Shown: positions 1 to 8,924, numbered from the stretch's first letter. The stretch: 64,000 nucleotides of DNA from Bacilli bacterium (GCA_022652945.1 JALCRV010000001.1:195384-259383), one strand, 5' to 3'. Numbers and translations are program-made. The notes: a model not told the origin generated them from the letters alone.

Positions 1-1
1 A

Positions 2-1348
2 CCTAAACAGGTCGTTCCCTTTTCTTCTACCCGTAAGCTATCGGAAGTTATCTTTAAAGATGATATCTCGATGTGCTTAGGAGCACCGGAATATATCATC
101 GGAAAAGACGAACAGCAATATATCAAAGAGGCTGGAGAGAAAGCCGCTTCAGGCTTAAGAGTCCTGGCCGTCACCATCAATGGTAAAGTCAGCATGCTGA
201 TCACCTTAAAAGACAATATCAGGGCTTCCGCTCCGGATACGATCCGTTTCTTCAGAGAAAACGGGGTCGATGTTAAAATCATCTCTGGCGATAACCCGAT
301 CACCGTCTCCAAGATCGCTAAAGAATGCGATGTCAAAGATGCGGATAAAGCGATTTCCTTAGAGGGCATCGCTCCGGAAAAACTCGATGAATTAGTCGAT
401 AAATACGTCATCTTCGGAAGAGTCAGCCCCGAACAGAAAGAGGCTTTAGTCACCGCCTTACAAAAGCGCGGCAAGAAAGTCGCCATGACCGGGGACGGAG
501 TTAACGATATCTTAGCCTTAAGAAAAGCTAACGCCTCCATTTCCTTCCGCACAGCTACCGATGCTGCAAAGAGCTGCTCCGATGTCGTTTTAATGGATAA
601 TGATTTCGCTCACTTAAAGGACGTGGTCGGACAAGGCAGAAGAGTCGTTAACAACATTCAACGTACTTCTATCCTCTTCTTAATGAAGACAGTCTGCATC
701 ACCTTATTGGCTTTCGTCTTAATTCCTTTTAAGAGAGGTCAATCGCAGTTTACGGTGGAGAACTTATACCTGATGCAAAACGGTGTTATCGCTATCGCCG
801 GGTTCTTATTATCCGTAGAATCCTGCCCGAAGCCTATCACTGGGACATTTAAGAATAACGTCTATCCGAAAGCCTTGGCAGCGGGTATTTTAATGTGCGC
901 AGCCGCTTTGATTCCCTGCCTATTCAGCTTAAATCCTTCTTTGATGACTCCGGATAACGCCCGCTCGATGATTTCGATTTTAACAACCATCGCTGGGTTC
1001 ACGGTTTTGTTCTATATGTGCATGAAGTTTACTAGATATAGAGCCCTTTCGTTTGCGACAGCTTTGATTATCGATCTATTTGTCGCCTTCGCCTTACCTA
1101 GCGTTTATGTCGCGGGGAGAAGTTGGAGCTTACACGATATTATCCAGAACGGATCTAACTCTCAGTTAGCTAGAGAATTCTTTAATTTCCAAAGCCCGAT
1201 CTTCACTTCTTTAGGGCTCACCGAGTATATGGTGATGCTGGGCTTTATCGTGGTTGGTCTTCCGATTTATATCTTGGAATCGAAATGGATTACGAAGGTA
1301 TTTGAAAAGACTGAATTCAAGATACCGTTCTTAAAAAACAAGGAATAA
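2..1348 (+). CDS. CtpE-like P-type cation ATPase, 3' part (5' end outside window)
   Basis: The frame is open to the window edge, so the ATG at 71 is internal; the codons before it read PFSSTRKLSEVIF, typical of the nucleotide-binding domain. The hinge motif TGDGVND is present, followed by a long C-terminal membrane region with about six helices. The stretch GRRVVNNIQRTSILFL resembles CtpE-type ATPases, which in mycobacteria import calcium; the ion here is inferred only from that similarity. The DKTG phosphorylation site and first membrane helices must lie upstream of the window. The gene ends 150 nt before the next one, which has its own promoter. Confidence 0.85.
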   Translation, partial: PKQVVPFSSTRKLSEVIFKDDISMCLGAPEYIIGKDEQQYIKEAGEKAASGLRVLAVTINGKVSMLITLKDNIRASAPDTIRFFRENGVDVKIISGDNPITVSKIAKECDVKDADKAISLEGIAPEKLDELVDKYVIFGRVSPEQKEALVTALQKRGKKVAMTGDGVNDILALRKANASISFRTATDAAKSCSDVVLMDNDFAHLKDVVGQGRRVVNNIQRTSILFLMKTVCITLLAFVLIPFKRGQSQFTVENLYLMQNGVIAIAGFLLSVESCPKPITGTFKNNVYPKALAAGILMCAAALIPCLFSLNPSLMTPDNARSMISILTTIAGFTVLFYMCMKFTRYRALSFATALIIDLFVAFALPSVYVAGRSWSLHDIIQNGSNSQLAREFFNFQSPIFTSLGLTEYMVMLGFIVVGLPIYILESKWITKVFEKTEFKIPFLKNKE

Positions 1349-1432
1349 TAATCCTATAAAGAGTTAAGTTAATCTTCCTGTTTTTACTAATAATAATTGG
1401 GTTTTAACGGATATTTCATCCTTTTGGGTTTA

Positions 1433-1461
1433 TTGCGGAAGTGAAATACCTATGATATTAT
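1433..1461 (+). promoter_or_regulatory. Sigma-A-type promoter of the lipoprotein gene
   Basis: TTGCGG (1433-1438) and TATTAT (1456-1461) are separated by 17 nt. Transcription would start near 1468 and give a leader of about 33 nt that carries the AAGGAGG site before the ATG at 1501. Confidence 0.65.
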
Positions 1462-1500
1462 TTAATAAAGAATAACTTTGCTGTTGCAGAAGGAGGTTTT

Positions 1501-2610
1501 ATGAGAACCAAATTTGTAGGCCTATTATTTCTTGCCACCCTTTTAAGTGGTTGCGCTGGCAGTGTTGAAACCGTCAATATGAATATCAAAAAGGCCTCCT
1601 CCTTCTCTCTGGGAGAAGATATTTATTTGAAATCCGGCGGCAACGGATGGACCGAATCGGAAACATCTAAGTTAACATATAACAGCACCGCAACCGTCCC
1701 TTATTCACTTCTAGGTGTAACTTTCGCAGCTAATGAGGAATTTAAACTTCATGCAAAAAATTCAGATAATTGGATAGGCGTTAATTGCACCACTGAAGTA
1801 ACCGCCCGTCATTTCACCACGGCAAATGCCAGCGATCCTTATGCTAACTTCAAGACTGTCGATGCCGGAACCTATGATGTTTACTTTACAAGCAATTATC
1901 AGAGTACAGGGGCTTGGAAAGTCTTCGTCGTTAAATCCGCCGCCACTTTATTGGCGGCCCAGGATTTAAATTACACCAGGACTACAGAAATCAAAGCCAC
2001 CACTGAATACTTCACTGAACTGACAGCGAAGAATTATTTCACTTCGATCACCCGCAATCGTACGACTGAATTTATCGATAATGGCTTATACATGCATGAT
2101 ACGACCGGAACTACCACTAACTCTGGCTATTACACCAGAAAGAATGAGGATTCCGGAGTCAATATGTATCATTACACTTTAGCTGGTTCTTCTGATAATC
2201 GCACGGTAGCTTCAACTTTGATTGAAAACGAAAGAAGAGATTCAACCACCAAGAATACTAATGATTTCTTTGCTAACGGTCATTACTTTCATGATAATGC
2301 CGCAGCTATCGGCGCTTTGATGACTTTCGATTTCAATAATTTCAATTACTATCTGCCTCTTACCGGGAATGAGACTTACGTTACTCAGTTCATGTATTTC
2401 ACCGCTCCTTTATTCACCAACCCGACCGATGCTCCGATTACCTTTAATGGAGCCGGCATTAAGGATGTCGGAACGACGATTTCTTATTACATCTACTCCT
2501 CCGATGCCACTAAGCTCGATGCCAGTGCTAATACGGTCTTCGCTCAAGCTGATATCACCAACATCGGAACTACTACGATTCCCTTCCTTGATAAGTACAT
2601 CAATCAATAA
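1501..2610 (+). CDS. Hypothetical lipoprotein with beta-rich, Thr/Asn-rich body
   Basis: The 369-residue product begins with a lipoprotein signal peptide (MRTKFVGLLFLATLLSGC, lipobox LSGC, lipidated Cys18), so it should be anchored on the outer face of the membrane by the Lgt encoded at 40 kb. Residues about 35-150 (ending GTYDVYFTSNYQ...WKVFVV) look like a small beta-sandwich of the kind found in starch-binding or SusE-like modules; this is a guess from pattern only. The rest is Thr/Asn/Tyr-rich with no motif I recognise. It is monocistronic: a good promoter lies upstream, AAGGAGG sits 5 nt before the ATG, and a strong terminator follows. It might bind glycans for the nearby sugar locus, but no direct evidence shows this. 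Confidence 0.8.
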   Translation: MRTKFVGLLFLATLLSGCAGSVETVNMNIKKASSFSLGEDIYLKSGGNGWTESETSKLTYNSTATVPYSLLGVTFAANEEFKLHAKNSDNWIGVNCTTEVTARHFTTANASDPYANFKTVDAGTYDVYFTSNYQSTGAWKVFVVKSAATLLAAQDLNYTRTTEIKATTEYFTELTAKNYFTSITRNRTTEFIDNGLYMHDTTGTTTNSGYYTRKNEDSGVNMYHYTLAGSSDNRTVASTLIENERRDSTTKNTNDFFANGHYFHDNAAAIGALMTFDFNNFNYYLPLTGNETYVTQFMYFTAPLFTNPTDAPITFNGAGIKDVGTTISYYIYSSDATKLDASANTVFAQADITNIGTTTIPFLDKYINQ

Positions 2611-2626
2611 GCATCCTTAATAATCT

Positions 2627-2660
2627 GAAAAAGAGGAGACATCAAATGCTCCTCTTTTTC
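2627..2660. terminator. Bidirectional intrinsic terminator
   Basis: A perfect 12-bp stem, GAAAAAGAGGAG / CTCCTCTTTTTC, with a 10-nt loop sits between the convergent lipoprotein and deoR genes. The A-rich and T-rich arms can serve both strands. Confidence 0.85.
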
Positions 2661-2688
2661 AATTCTGATAAAAACTGCTGACAAATCT

Positions 2689-3453
2689 TTAGGCTTTAAT
2701 TAAAGTAACATTATTCTTCTTTAAGACAGCTAGATAGTCACTATCCAACTGACCATCGGTAATCAAGACATCGAGATCATCGATTCCGCAGGTCTTATAA
2801 AGACTCTTTTTACCTAACTTAGAAGCATCGATTAAGGCGATGACCTGATCGGAGTTCTTAATCATCGTTCTTTTTACATCTCCCTGATCTAGATTAGTCT
2901 CGGAGATACCAAAATCCAAATCGAAAGCGGAAGAAGAAAGCAAACAAGTCTCACAGTGAAAACCTTCTAAGGACTTCAAGGTCAAAGAGCCCAGCATCGA
3001 GTTAGTATTCGGCTGAATTAAACCACCCGGAAGGATCACTTGATGCTTAGTATTATTAATGATTTCGTTAGCGATAAATAGTCCGTTAGTAATGATGACT
3101 AATCGAGAGAAGTTATTTAAGTAAGGAACTAAAGGCAATAAGGTAGTAGAAGAATCCAGAAAGATAGTGGTGTTGTCTTTAATCAACTGGCTGGCCTTTT
3201 GACATAAAGATCTCTTTTCTGAGAGGTTGGAGTTCTCTCTTAACTCGAAAGAAATTTCTTTGTTCGACTGGGAAGGAGCCAGAATAACCCCGCCGAAAGT
3301 CCTGACCGCTAAGCCCTTCTGTTCCATCCTGGATAGATCTCTGCGAATCGTTGAAGGCGAAACAAAAAGCATCGAGGATAGTTTATTGACTGAAACGGAT
3401 TTATCCTCTTTCAGAATCTGCAGGATTTTCTCTTGTCTTTCAAGATCGTACAT
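2689..3453 (-). CDS. DeoR-family transcriptional regulator (probable rhamnose operon repressor)
   Basis: The 254-residue protein has the DeoR layout: an N-terminal winged HTH (residues about 1-57, core VSPSTIRRDLSRMEQKG) and a C-terminal sugar-phosphate sensor domain with the DSSTT segment and ISETNLDQGDVKR. Length fits the family. It is transcribed divergently from rhaBAD with 121 nt between the starts, so it most likely controls that operon and perhaps itself, responding to a phosphorylated intermediate such as rhamnulose 1-phosphate. The effector is inferred. The start has only a weak ribosome site. Confidence 0.88.
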   Translation of the reverse strand: MYDLERQEKILQILKEDKSVSVNKLSSMLFVSPSTIRRDLSRMEQKGLAVRTFGGVILAPSQSNKEISFELRENSNLSEKRSLCQKASQLIKDNTTIFLDSSTTLLPLVPYLNNFSRLVIITNGLFIANEIINNTKHQVILPGGLIQPNTNSMLGSLTLKSLEGFHCETCLLSSSAFDLDFGISETNLDQGDVKRTMIKNSDQVIALIDASKLGKKSLYKTCGIDDLDVLITDGQLDSDYLAVLKKNNVTLIKA

Positions 3454-3484
3454 TGCTCATTTATGCTCACTTATAGACTTTATA

Positions 3485-3549
3485 TACCATAAACAATCTT
3501 ATTTATCAATATTCGCGCATATTCAACCTTAATTAAAAAATATATGGTA
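3485..3549. promoter_or_regulatory. Possible DeoR operator pair and rhaB promoter
   Basis: The divergent region has matching inverted 7-mers, TACCATA (3485-3491) and TATGGTA (3543-3549). The second lies just before a TATTAT -10-like hexamer (3553-3558) that would serve rhaB; the -35 is weak. A repressor bridging or covering these sites is plausible but the half-sites are short. Confidence 0.35.
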
Positions 3550-3574
3550 ACCTATTATTGAGGTTAAGAAAACC

Positions 3575-4984
3575 ATGGAAATCCTTTCAATCGATATCTC
3601 AGCATCCTCGGGAAGATTCATCGTCTGCTCCTATGAGAACGGCAAGTTCTCCTTTGAGGAAACATTCCGTTTCCCGACAGCGATGGAAGAGAAAGATTAC
3701 CATTTAAGATGGCCTTTTAAGGAAGTCTGGGAAGAAGCTATTTTAAAAGGCTTAAAAGAGTCTTTTAACAAACATCCGAATATCGCCTCCGTCGGCATCG
3801 ATACTTTCGGAGTTGATTTCGGTCTCCTCGATGAAAATGATAATTTAATCTCCGATCCGATCGGTTACCGCGATGGACGTAACAAGAAAGCCGCTAAAGC
3901 TCTCTTAACTAAGATTCCTTACGCTGAAATATATAAGGAAAGCGGCATTCAGTATTTACCTTTTAATTCCATCTTCCAGCTCTTCGATGTCACGAGAAGC
4001 CACATCAGATTCAATTCCTTCCTTTTAATGCCGGATCTGATCAACTTTTATCTGACAGGCAAAAAATTCACTGAACTTACTAACCTTTCCACGACCGCTC
4101 TTTATAATCCGAAAGATAGAAAGCTTTCGGAGAAGAACCTTAAATTCATCAATTTAAATCCTAAAACGATGTCCCCGATTATTTATCCTGGACAGCTAAT
4201 CGGGACTTTAAAGAAAGAAATCGCCGAGAAACTAGGCATTCCTGAAGTTCCTTTTATCGCAGTCGGCAGCCACGACACCGCTTCCGCTGTCGCTTCAATC
4301 AACCTTGATGAACATACCGCTTATTTATCTTCCGGAACCTGGTCCTTAATGGGTGTGGAGTTAAAAGAACCGATCGTCACTGTTAAATCCTTGATGGATA
4401 ACTGCACCAATGAAATCGGCCTAGATCACACCGTCCGTTTCTTAAAGAACATCATGGGCTTGTTTATCGTTCAGGAGTTGAAGAAAGACTTTGAGAAAGA
4501 AGATCCGACCGTTACCTTCCAGATGCTTCAAGATGAAGCGAAGGAAGTTAAAGATAATAAGATCTTCATCAATGTCGATGATGATACCTTCTCCCAGCCG
4601 GGTGAGATGAAAGATAAATATCTGAAATACCTCACCAGGACTAACCAGTACGTTCCCAATCTAACCCGTGGACAGATAGTCAGAAGCATCTACGAATCGA
4701 TGGTTGAGGCCTATCTAAAAGCCATCCATAAGATCGAAGAAGCTTCCTCCGTCAAGATTGAAAAGCTCATCATCGTCGGAGGCGGAGTCAATGTCACTTT
4801 GCTGAACCAGATGGTAGCCGATAAGTTGAATCTGGTGGTGGAAAGCGGTGAAAAAGAAGCCACCGTCTGCGGAAACGCTTTATGTCAGCTCATTTACTGG
4901 AAGCAATTCAAGGATCTTAAAGAAGCCAGACAAGCCTTATACGACAGTAGTAAGCATGAAGTCTACAAGCCTAATGTTAAATAG
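3575..4984 (+). CDS. rhaB: Rhamnulokinase RhaB
   Basis: This 469-residue FGGY-family kinase phosphorylates L-rhamnulose to L-rhamnulose 1-phosphate in the cytoplasm. The start SIDISASSGRFIV is the RhaB form of the phosphate-1 loop (DxGxSSGR type), GIDTFGVDFGLLD carries the substrate and catalytic Asp region, and SSGTWSLMGVE and VGGGVNVTLLNQM are the C-domain ATP motifs. Length matches known RhaB (about 470-490). It is the first gene of rhaB-rhaA-rhaD, with 27 nt to rhaA. Confidence 0.95.
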   Translation: MEILSIDISASSGRFIVCSYENGKFSFEETFRFPTAMEEKDYHLRWPFKEVWEEAILKGLKESFNKHPNIASVGIDTFGVDFGLLDENDNLISDPIGYRDGRNKKAAKALLTKIPYAEIYKESGIQYLPFNSIFQLFDVTRSHIRFNSFLLMPDLINFYLTGKKFTELTNLSTTALYNPKDRKLSEKNLKFINLNPKTMSPIIYPGQLIGTLKKEIAEKLGIPEVPFIAVGSHDTASAVASINLDEHTAYLSSGTWSLMGVELKEPIVTVKSLMDNCTNEIGLDHTVRFLKNIMGLFIVQELKKDFEKEDPTVTFQMLQDEAKEVKDNKIFINVDDDTFSQPGEMKDKYLKYLTRTNQYVPNLTRGQIVRSIYESMVEAYLKAIHKIEEASSVKIEKLIIVGGGVNVTLLNQMVADKLNLVVESGEKEATVCGNALCQLIYWKQFKDLKEARQALYDSSKHEVYKPNVK

Positions 4985-5011
4985 CTGTTTATAAAGGAGG
5001 CAGCAAAGAAT

Positions 5012-6262
5012 ATGGATATCGAAAAAGCCTACGCCGAAGCCAAAGCCGCTTATGCCGAAATCGGAGTCGATACGGATCTAGCCTTAAAAAAGCTGGCCCA
5101 GATTCCTCTCTCCATCCATTGTTGGCAGGGAGATGATGTCCGCGGTTTCTTATTTAATGAAGCTGCTTCCGGAGGTATTCAGACAACCGGTAACTACCCT
5201 GGCCGGGCTAGAAACGTCGAAGAATTAAGAAAAGACTTGGAAGAAGTACTGACTCTTGTCCCCGGTCCTTATAAAGTCAATCTCCACGCGATCTATGCGG
5301 ATACTGATGAGAAAGTCGATCTTGATCAACTTGAGCCGAAACATTTTAAGACTTGGGTTGACTGGGCAAAGAAAAACCATGTCGGCTTGGATTTCAATCC
5401 GACTTGTTTCTCCCATCCGAAAGCCGCAAGTGGATTTACCCTGTCATCAGCTGATGACGAAGTCAGAAATTTCTGGATTGAGCACTGCATCCGTTCCAGA
5501 AAAATCGCTGAATATTTCGGCAAGGAATTAGGTAAGACCTGCGTCACTAATTTCTGGATTCCCGATGGTTATAAGGATATCCCTTACGATAGATTAGCTC
5601 CGCGTAAGAGATTGATGGATTCCTTGGATCAGATCTTTAAAGAAAAGATCGATAAGAAATACGATATCGATTGTGTCGAGTCGAAGCTCTTCGGTATCGG
5701 GGTTGAATCTTACACCACCGGTTCAAATGAATTCTACATGGGTTATGCCGTCTCCCGTCAGATCGGCTTGACTCTGGATTCTGGCCACTTCCATCCGACC
5801 GAAGTCATCTCCGATAAGATTCCTTCCGTCCTCTTATATGTCCCTCATCTGCTGCTTCACGTTTCCCGTCCGGTCAGATGGGATTCCGATCACGTTGTTA
5901 TCTTCACCGATGAACTTAATGAAATCGCTCGTTCTTTGATCAGAACCGGCTTGATTGATAAGACTTCGATCGGTCTGGATTACTTCGATGCTTCCATCAA
6001 CCGTATCGCCGCTTGGGTGGTCGGTCTTCGTTCGACTCTGTTGGCTCTTCTAAAAGCGGAGCTGGAGCCGAAAGAAAAGATTGCTAAGTTAGAGCTGCAA
6101 GGCGACTACGCAGGAAGAATGATGTATATGGAAAGACTTAAGCAGATGCCTTATGGAATCGTCTTTGATTATTACTGCTATAAGAACCAGAAGAAGGTCG
6201 GCTTAGAAGCGATGGACGAGATCAGAAGATACGAAAAAGAAGTCACTGCAAAAAGAGGTTAA
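5012..6262 (+). CDS. rhaA: L-rhamnose isomerase RhaA
   Basis: This 416-residue enzyme converts L-rhamnose to L-rhamnulose and needs divalent metal. IHCWQGDDVRGF, LDFNPTCFSH, TNFWIPDG, LDSGHFHPTE and SRPVRWDSDHVV are hallmark RhaA segments bearing the metal and substrate residues. Length matches the family (about 418). AAAGGAGG precedes the ATG by about 11 nt. It sits between rhaB and rhaD, 11 nt before the latter. Confidence 0.97.
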   Translation: MDIEKAYAEAKAAYAEIGVDTDLALKKLAQIPLSIHCWQGDDVRGFLFNEAASGGIQTTGNYPGRARNVEELRKDLEEVLTLVPGPYKVNLHAIYADTDEKVDLDQLEPKHFKTWVDWAKKNHVGLDFNPTCFSHPKAASGFTLSSADDEVRNFWIEHCIRSRKIAEYFGKELGKTCVTNFWIPDGYKDIPYDRLAPRKRLMDSLDQIFKEKIDKKYDIDCVESKLFGIGVESYTTGSNEFYMGYAVSRQIGLTLDSGHFHPTEVISDKIPSVLLYVPHLLLHVSRPVRWDSDHVVIFTDELNEIARSLIRTGLIDKTSIGLDYFDASINRIAAWVVGLRSTLLALLKAELEPKEKIAKLELQGDYAGRMMYMERLKQMPYGIVFDYYCYKNQKKVGLEAMDEIRRYEKEVTAKRG

Positions 6263-6273
6263 ACAATAATTTT

Positions 6274-7095
6274 ATGAAAGTATTAGAAAGTGAATTTGCT
6301 CAGCGTTTTATCAGGATGTGCGATGACGGCTACCATCGTGGGTGGCACGAAAGAAACGGTGGAAACCTGTCTTACCGCATGATCCAAGAAGAAGTCGAAC
6401 AAGTCAAAGATGATCTTAGCTTTACTGGTGACTGGCATGAGATCGGAACGGAAGTCCCGAGCTTGAAAGATGAATATTTCCTCGTTAAATGCACCGGCGC
6501 ATATATGATGAATATGGCGCGCAAGCCTGAAGAATGCATGGGGATTATCCGCCTTGATCACGAAGGCAAGAAATATCAGATTGTCTGGGGCATGCATAAC
6601 GGCATGAAGCCGACTAGCGAATTGCCTTCCCATCTGATGAATCTGGAAGTCGTGAAAGCCAGAACTAATGGCAAATACCGAGTAGTTTATCATTGCCATC
6701 CGGTCAATGTCATCGCTTTGACCTTCGTCCTGCCGCTGACTGATAAAGCTTTCACCCATGAACTTTGGGAAATGGCGACCGAATGCCCGATTGTCTTCCC
6801 GGCTGGTATCGGCGTTGTCCCGTGGATGGTTCCGGGCGGTAAAGAAATCGCTGTCGCAACTTCAAAACTCATGAAGACTTACGATGTCGCTATCTGGGCT
6901 CACCATGGCATCTTTGTTACCGGTCCGGATTTCGATACGACTTGGGGCCTGATCGATACGGTGGAAAAATCCGCTGAAATCTTAGTTAAAGTCCGTTCGA
7001 TGACCGATAAGAAGAGACAGACCATCACGGATGAAGACTTCAAGAAACTTGAAGAGCCGTTCCACGTTAAGTTCAATCCGGAATTCCTTAAGTAA
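6274..7095 (+). CDS. rhaD: Rhamnulose-1-phosphate aldolase RhaD
   Basis: This 273-residue zinc-dependent class II aldolase splits L-rhamnulose 1-phosphate into dihydroxyacetone phosphate and L-lactaldehyde. NGGNLSYR is the substrate loop, VVYHCHPVN carries two zinc His, and IWAHHGIFVTG the third. DHAP can enter glycolysis through the tpiA product encoded at 34.6 kb. It closes the rha operon and is followed by a terminator. No rhamnose mutarotase or lactaldehyde reductase is seen next to it. The ribosome site is poor, so translational coupling to rhaA is likely. Confidence 0.95.
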   Translation: MKVLESEFAQRFIRMCDDGYHRGWHERNGGNLSYRMIQEEVEQVKDDLSFTGDWHEIGTEVPSLKDEYFLVKCTGAYMMNMARKPEECMGIIRLDHEGKKYQIVWGMHNGMKPTSELPSHLMNLEVVKARTNGKYRVVYHCHPVNVIALTFVLPLTDKAFTHELWEMATECPIVFPAGIGVVPWMVPGGKEIAVATSKLMKTYDVAIWAHHGIFVTGPDFDTTWGLIDTVEKSAEILVKVRSMTDKKRQTITDEDFKKLEEPFHVKFNPEFLK

Positions 7096-7187
7096 CTAAC
7101 AGTCTAATTTCCTTTCCGCCCTCTTTTAATCGTTTTCTAACACGAATACTAAACGCTATTGAAGTCTAATAACGCAATTCAAATATG

Positions 7188-7224
7188 AGGCTGTTACGAA
7201 ACTGAAATTGTAACAGCCTTTTTT
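7188..7224 (+). terminator. Terminator of the rhaBAD operon
   Basis: AGGCTGTTAC (7188-7197) pairs with GTAACAGCCT (7210-7219), with a 12-nt loop and a run of six T. Confidence 0.9.
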
Positions 7225-7416
7225 CTTGCCATTTAAATGAATCCTTTTCTTTTTCAAAAACGAGTGAAAGGAAGCAATTAAGAAGAATTGAATCTCATGA
7301 GAAGTTAGTCCGCTATCAAAGCCGGCAAGACGATTAAGACTTCTCAGCATCGTTTTTCTGGATTTTTCTTTGCATTACCAGTCTTAATTTTAAAAATAAC
7401 AAATGTTATGTTTTAA
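7225..7416. other. Gene-free stretch with one inverted repeat
   Basis: Between the rha terminator and the next promoter I see no convincing gene. TGAGAAGT (7298-7305) and ACTTCTCA (7339-7346) form an 8-bp inverted repeat enclosing 33 nt. The 64-codon reverse ORF here runs through the terminator hairpin and has no ribosome site, so it is probably chance. Confidence 0.4.
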
Positions 7417-7445
7417 TTGAAATAGGGACTAAAAATTCTTATGAT
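7417..7445 (+). promoter_or_regulatory. Promoter of the HTH-DUF3990 operon, giving a leaderless mRNA
   Basis: TTGAAA (7417-7422) and TATGAT (7440-7445) with an ideal 17-nt spacer. The ATG at 7452 begins 7 nt after the end of the -10, where transcription is expected to start, and no ribosome site is present. Confidence 0.7.
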
Positions 7446-7451
7446 AAGGGT

Positions 7452-8309
7452 ATGGACAACGATTATAGTTTCATTAAGGACTTAAAGATTGCAGAAGAAT
7501 ACCTGGGCCTTACTAGGAAGGATCTTTCTAACGCCTTAGAGACTAACACGATGACTTTGTACCGTTGGGAAAAAGGCGAGGTGAGCCCTAATGCGCTTTC
7601 TCTTGAGCGCTTTTATTCTTTCTTATATAGGCGGGGCATCAGACTTAACCAAATCAAGGCTGAGTTATGGAAAGAAGAGACAAAAGACGATATTCTAATT
7701 TTTCACGGGGCAAAGGAAGGAATCAAAGGCCCGTTATCGAAAGAACGGTTCAAACCAAATAATGACTTCGGCCAAGGCTTTTACTGTGGGGAAAGCTTTG
7801 AGCAGTCCGTTTCTTTTGTAGCTTCTTTTCGCTTTTCTTCAGCTTATATTTTTTCATTTAAAGAGTCTGGTCTGAAAAGGAGCCTTTTTAACGTAGATCG
7901 GGAATGGATGCTGGCTATCGCTTATTTCCGCGGTCATTTAAATAAATACGCAAACAGCCAAGTAATTCAAAATATTAAGGCTAAAGTCAAAGAAGCTGAT
8001 TATCTGATCGCTCCGATTGCGGATAATCGGATGTTTGAAATCATCGGGGAGTTTATCAGCGGAGAGATCACTGATGAACAGTGCCGCCATTGCCTGGCGG
8101 CGACCGATTTAGGAAGGCAGTTTATCTTGCTTAGCCCGAAAGCTTTGAAAAGCGCTGTACAACTAGAACATTGTTACCTATGTGAGGACGAGAAAAGATA
8201 TTACCTCAGCTTAAAAGAAAAGACGGAAGAAGTGGAAGCTGATAAAGTCAAGATTGCCAGGGCTCAATACCGGGGACAGGGCTTATATATCGAGGATTGC
8301 TTTAAATGA
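7452..8309 (+). CDS. HTH-DUF3990 protein, probable ADP-ribosyltransferase-like toxin
   Basis: Residues about 8-70 form an Xre-like helix-turn-helix (LTRKDLSNALETNTMTLYRW). Residues about 80-240 match DUF3990, a family placed in the ADP-ribosyltransferase superfamily: FHGAK with H85, NDFGQGFYCG with Y111, then LIAPIADNRMFEIIGEF and LGRQFILLSPKAL. H85, Y111 and perhaps Q223 are my candidates for the catalytic triad; this is tentative. The tail from 240 is charged and of unknown role. The stop overlaps the start of the next gene (ATGA), so the pair is coupled. A toxin carrying its own DNA-binding domain could repress its own promoter. The toxin role is inferred from family and layout. Confidence 0.75.
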   Translation: MDNDYSFIKDLKIAEEYLGLTRKDLSNALETNTMTLYRWEKGEVSPNALSLERFYSFLYRRGIRLNQIKAELWKEETKDDILIFHGAKEGIKGPLSKERFKPNNDFGQGFYCGESFEQSVSFVASFRFSSAYIFSFKESGLKRSLFNVDREWMLAIAYFRGHLNKYANSQVIQNIKAKVKEADYLIAPIADNRMFEIIGEFISGEITDEQCRHCLAATDLGRQFILLSPKALKSAVQLEHCYLCEDEKRYYLSLKEKTEEVEADKVKIARAQYRGQGLYIEDCFK

Positions 8310-8788
8310 AAAAGATCGATGAAAAAGGCTTTAAACTATGTGAAATCCAAGGCCGGCTTTTTGAGCAGTCACTGGTTGAATTTCAAGGCTCAAGCCCGAT
8401 GTTTATAAAACTGTTTATGAACGGGGAGACCGCTAAGCTTTTTGACGATGGATCGATTCTTTTCCTTTCGACCGGAACTGAGTACAGCGACTTGGAGTTG
8501 CCACAAAATTATTTAAAGGAAAAGACTAAAAAACCGGTCCTTTACTCAGCTAATGAACTTTATTGGATCGGATATATGTACCGCTACTGGTGCTATACCC
8601 GAGATCTCACTAGCCTTATGGCTAATAGGCTTATTCCCAGCACTAAGTTTCTGCAGTCTTATTTGCCCATGCATACTCAAGATCCCGAAGCGGCTTTAAG
8701 AACGCTTATAGAAAGCCAAGGCCTTGCCGACTACGACTTATGCCAGACAATTGTCGAAGCTTATAGAAAAGAGATGGGGCTTAAATAA
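8306..8788 (+). CDS. Partner of HTH-DUF3990, candidate antitoxin
   Basis: The 160-residue soluble protein overlaps the upstream gene by 4 nt. Its centre, ELYWIGYMYRYWCYTRD, is rich in aromatic residues, followed by LPMHTQDPEAALRTLIE. I recall similar YWIGY-YRYWCY proteins encoded beside DUF3990 or other toxin-like genes in Bacillota, but I cannot give a family name with certainty. No signal peptide, membrane helix or DNA-binding motif is visible; the HTH is in the partner instead. Antitoxin or immunity function is inferred from overlap, size and order. An intrinsic terminator is not obvious after it. Confidence 0.65.
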   Translation: MKKIDEKGFKLCEIQGRLFEQSLVEFQGSSPMFIKLFMNGETAKLFDDGSILFLSTGTEYSDLELPQNYLKEKTKKPVLYSANELYWIGYMYRYWCYTRDLTSLMANRLIPSTKFLQSYLPMHTQDPEAALRTLIESQGLADYDLCQTIVEAYRKEMGLK

Positions 8789-8896
8789 GGAAAACCAAGC
8801 ATCTTGACTTCCTAATGTCCAAAATTGAAGTCACATATCAAACAGGAATAGTTCTTTTAGTCTGATAATTTAGATTAGCGGTATAGATTGATTCTG

Positions 8897-8924
8897 TTGA
8901 CAAGATGTAAAGAGAACGTATACT
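8897..8924 (+). promoter_or_regulatory. Promoter of the tetR-GPH-MBL operon
   Basis: Consensus TTGACA (8897-8902) and TATACT (8919-8924) are 16 nt apart, with a leader of about 25 nt before the ATG at 8956. Confidence 0.75.

Noticed and set aside
2369-2620. Overlapping ORFs on both strands in the end of the lipoprotein gene
   Set aside because: They are shadows of the real frame; they have no ribosome site and low-complexity Leu/Pro/Ser content.
7156-7350. 64-codon reverse ORF after rhaD
   Set aside because: It reads through the rha terminator hairpin and has no ribosome site or recognisable motif.
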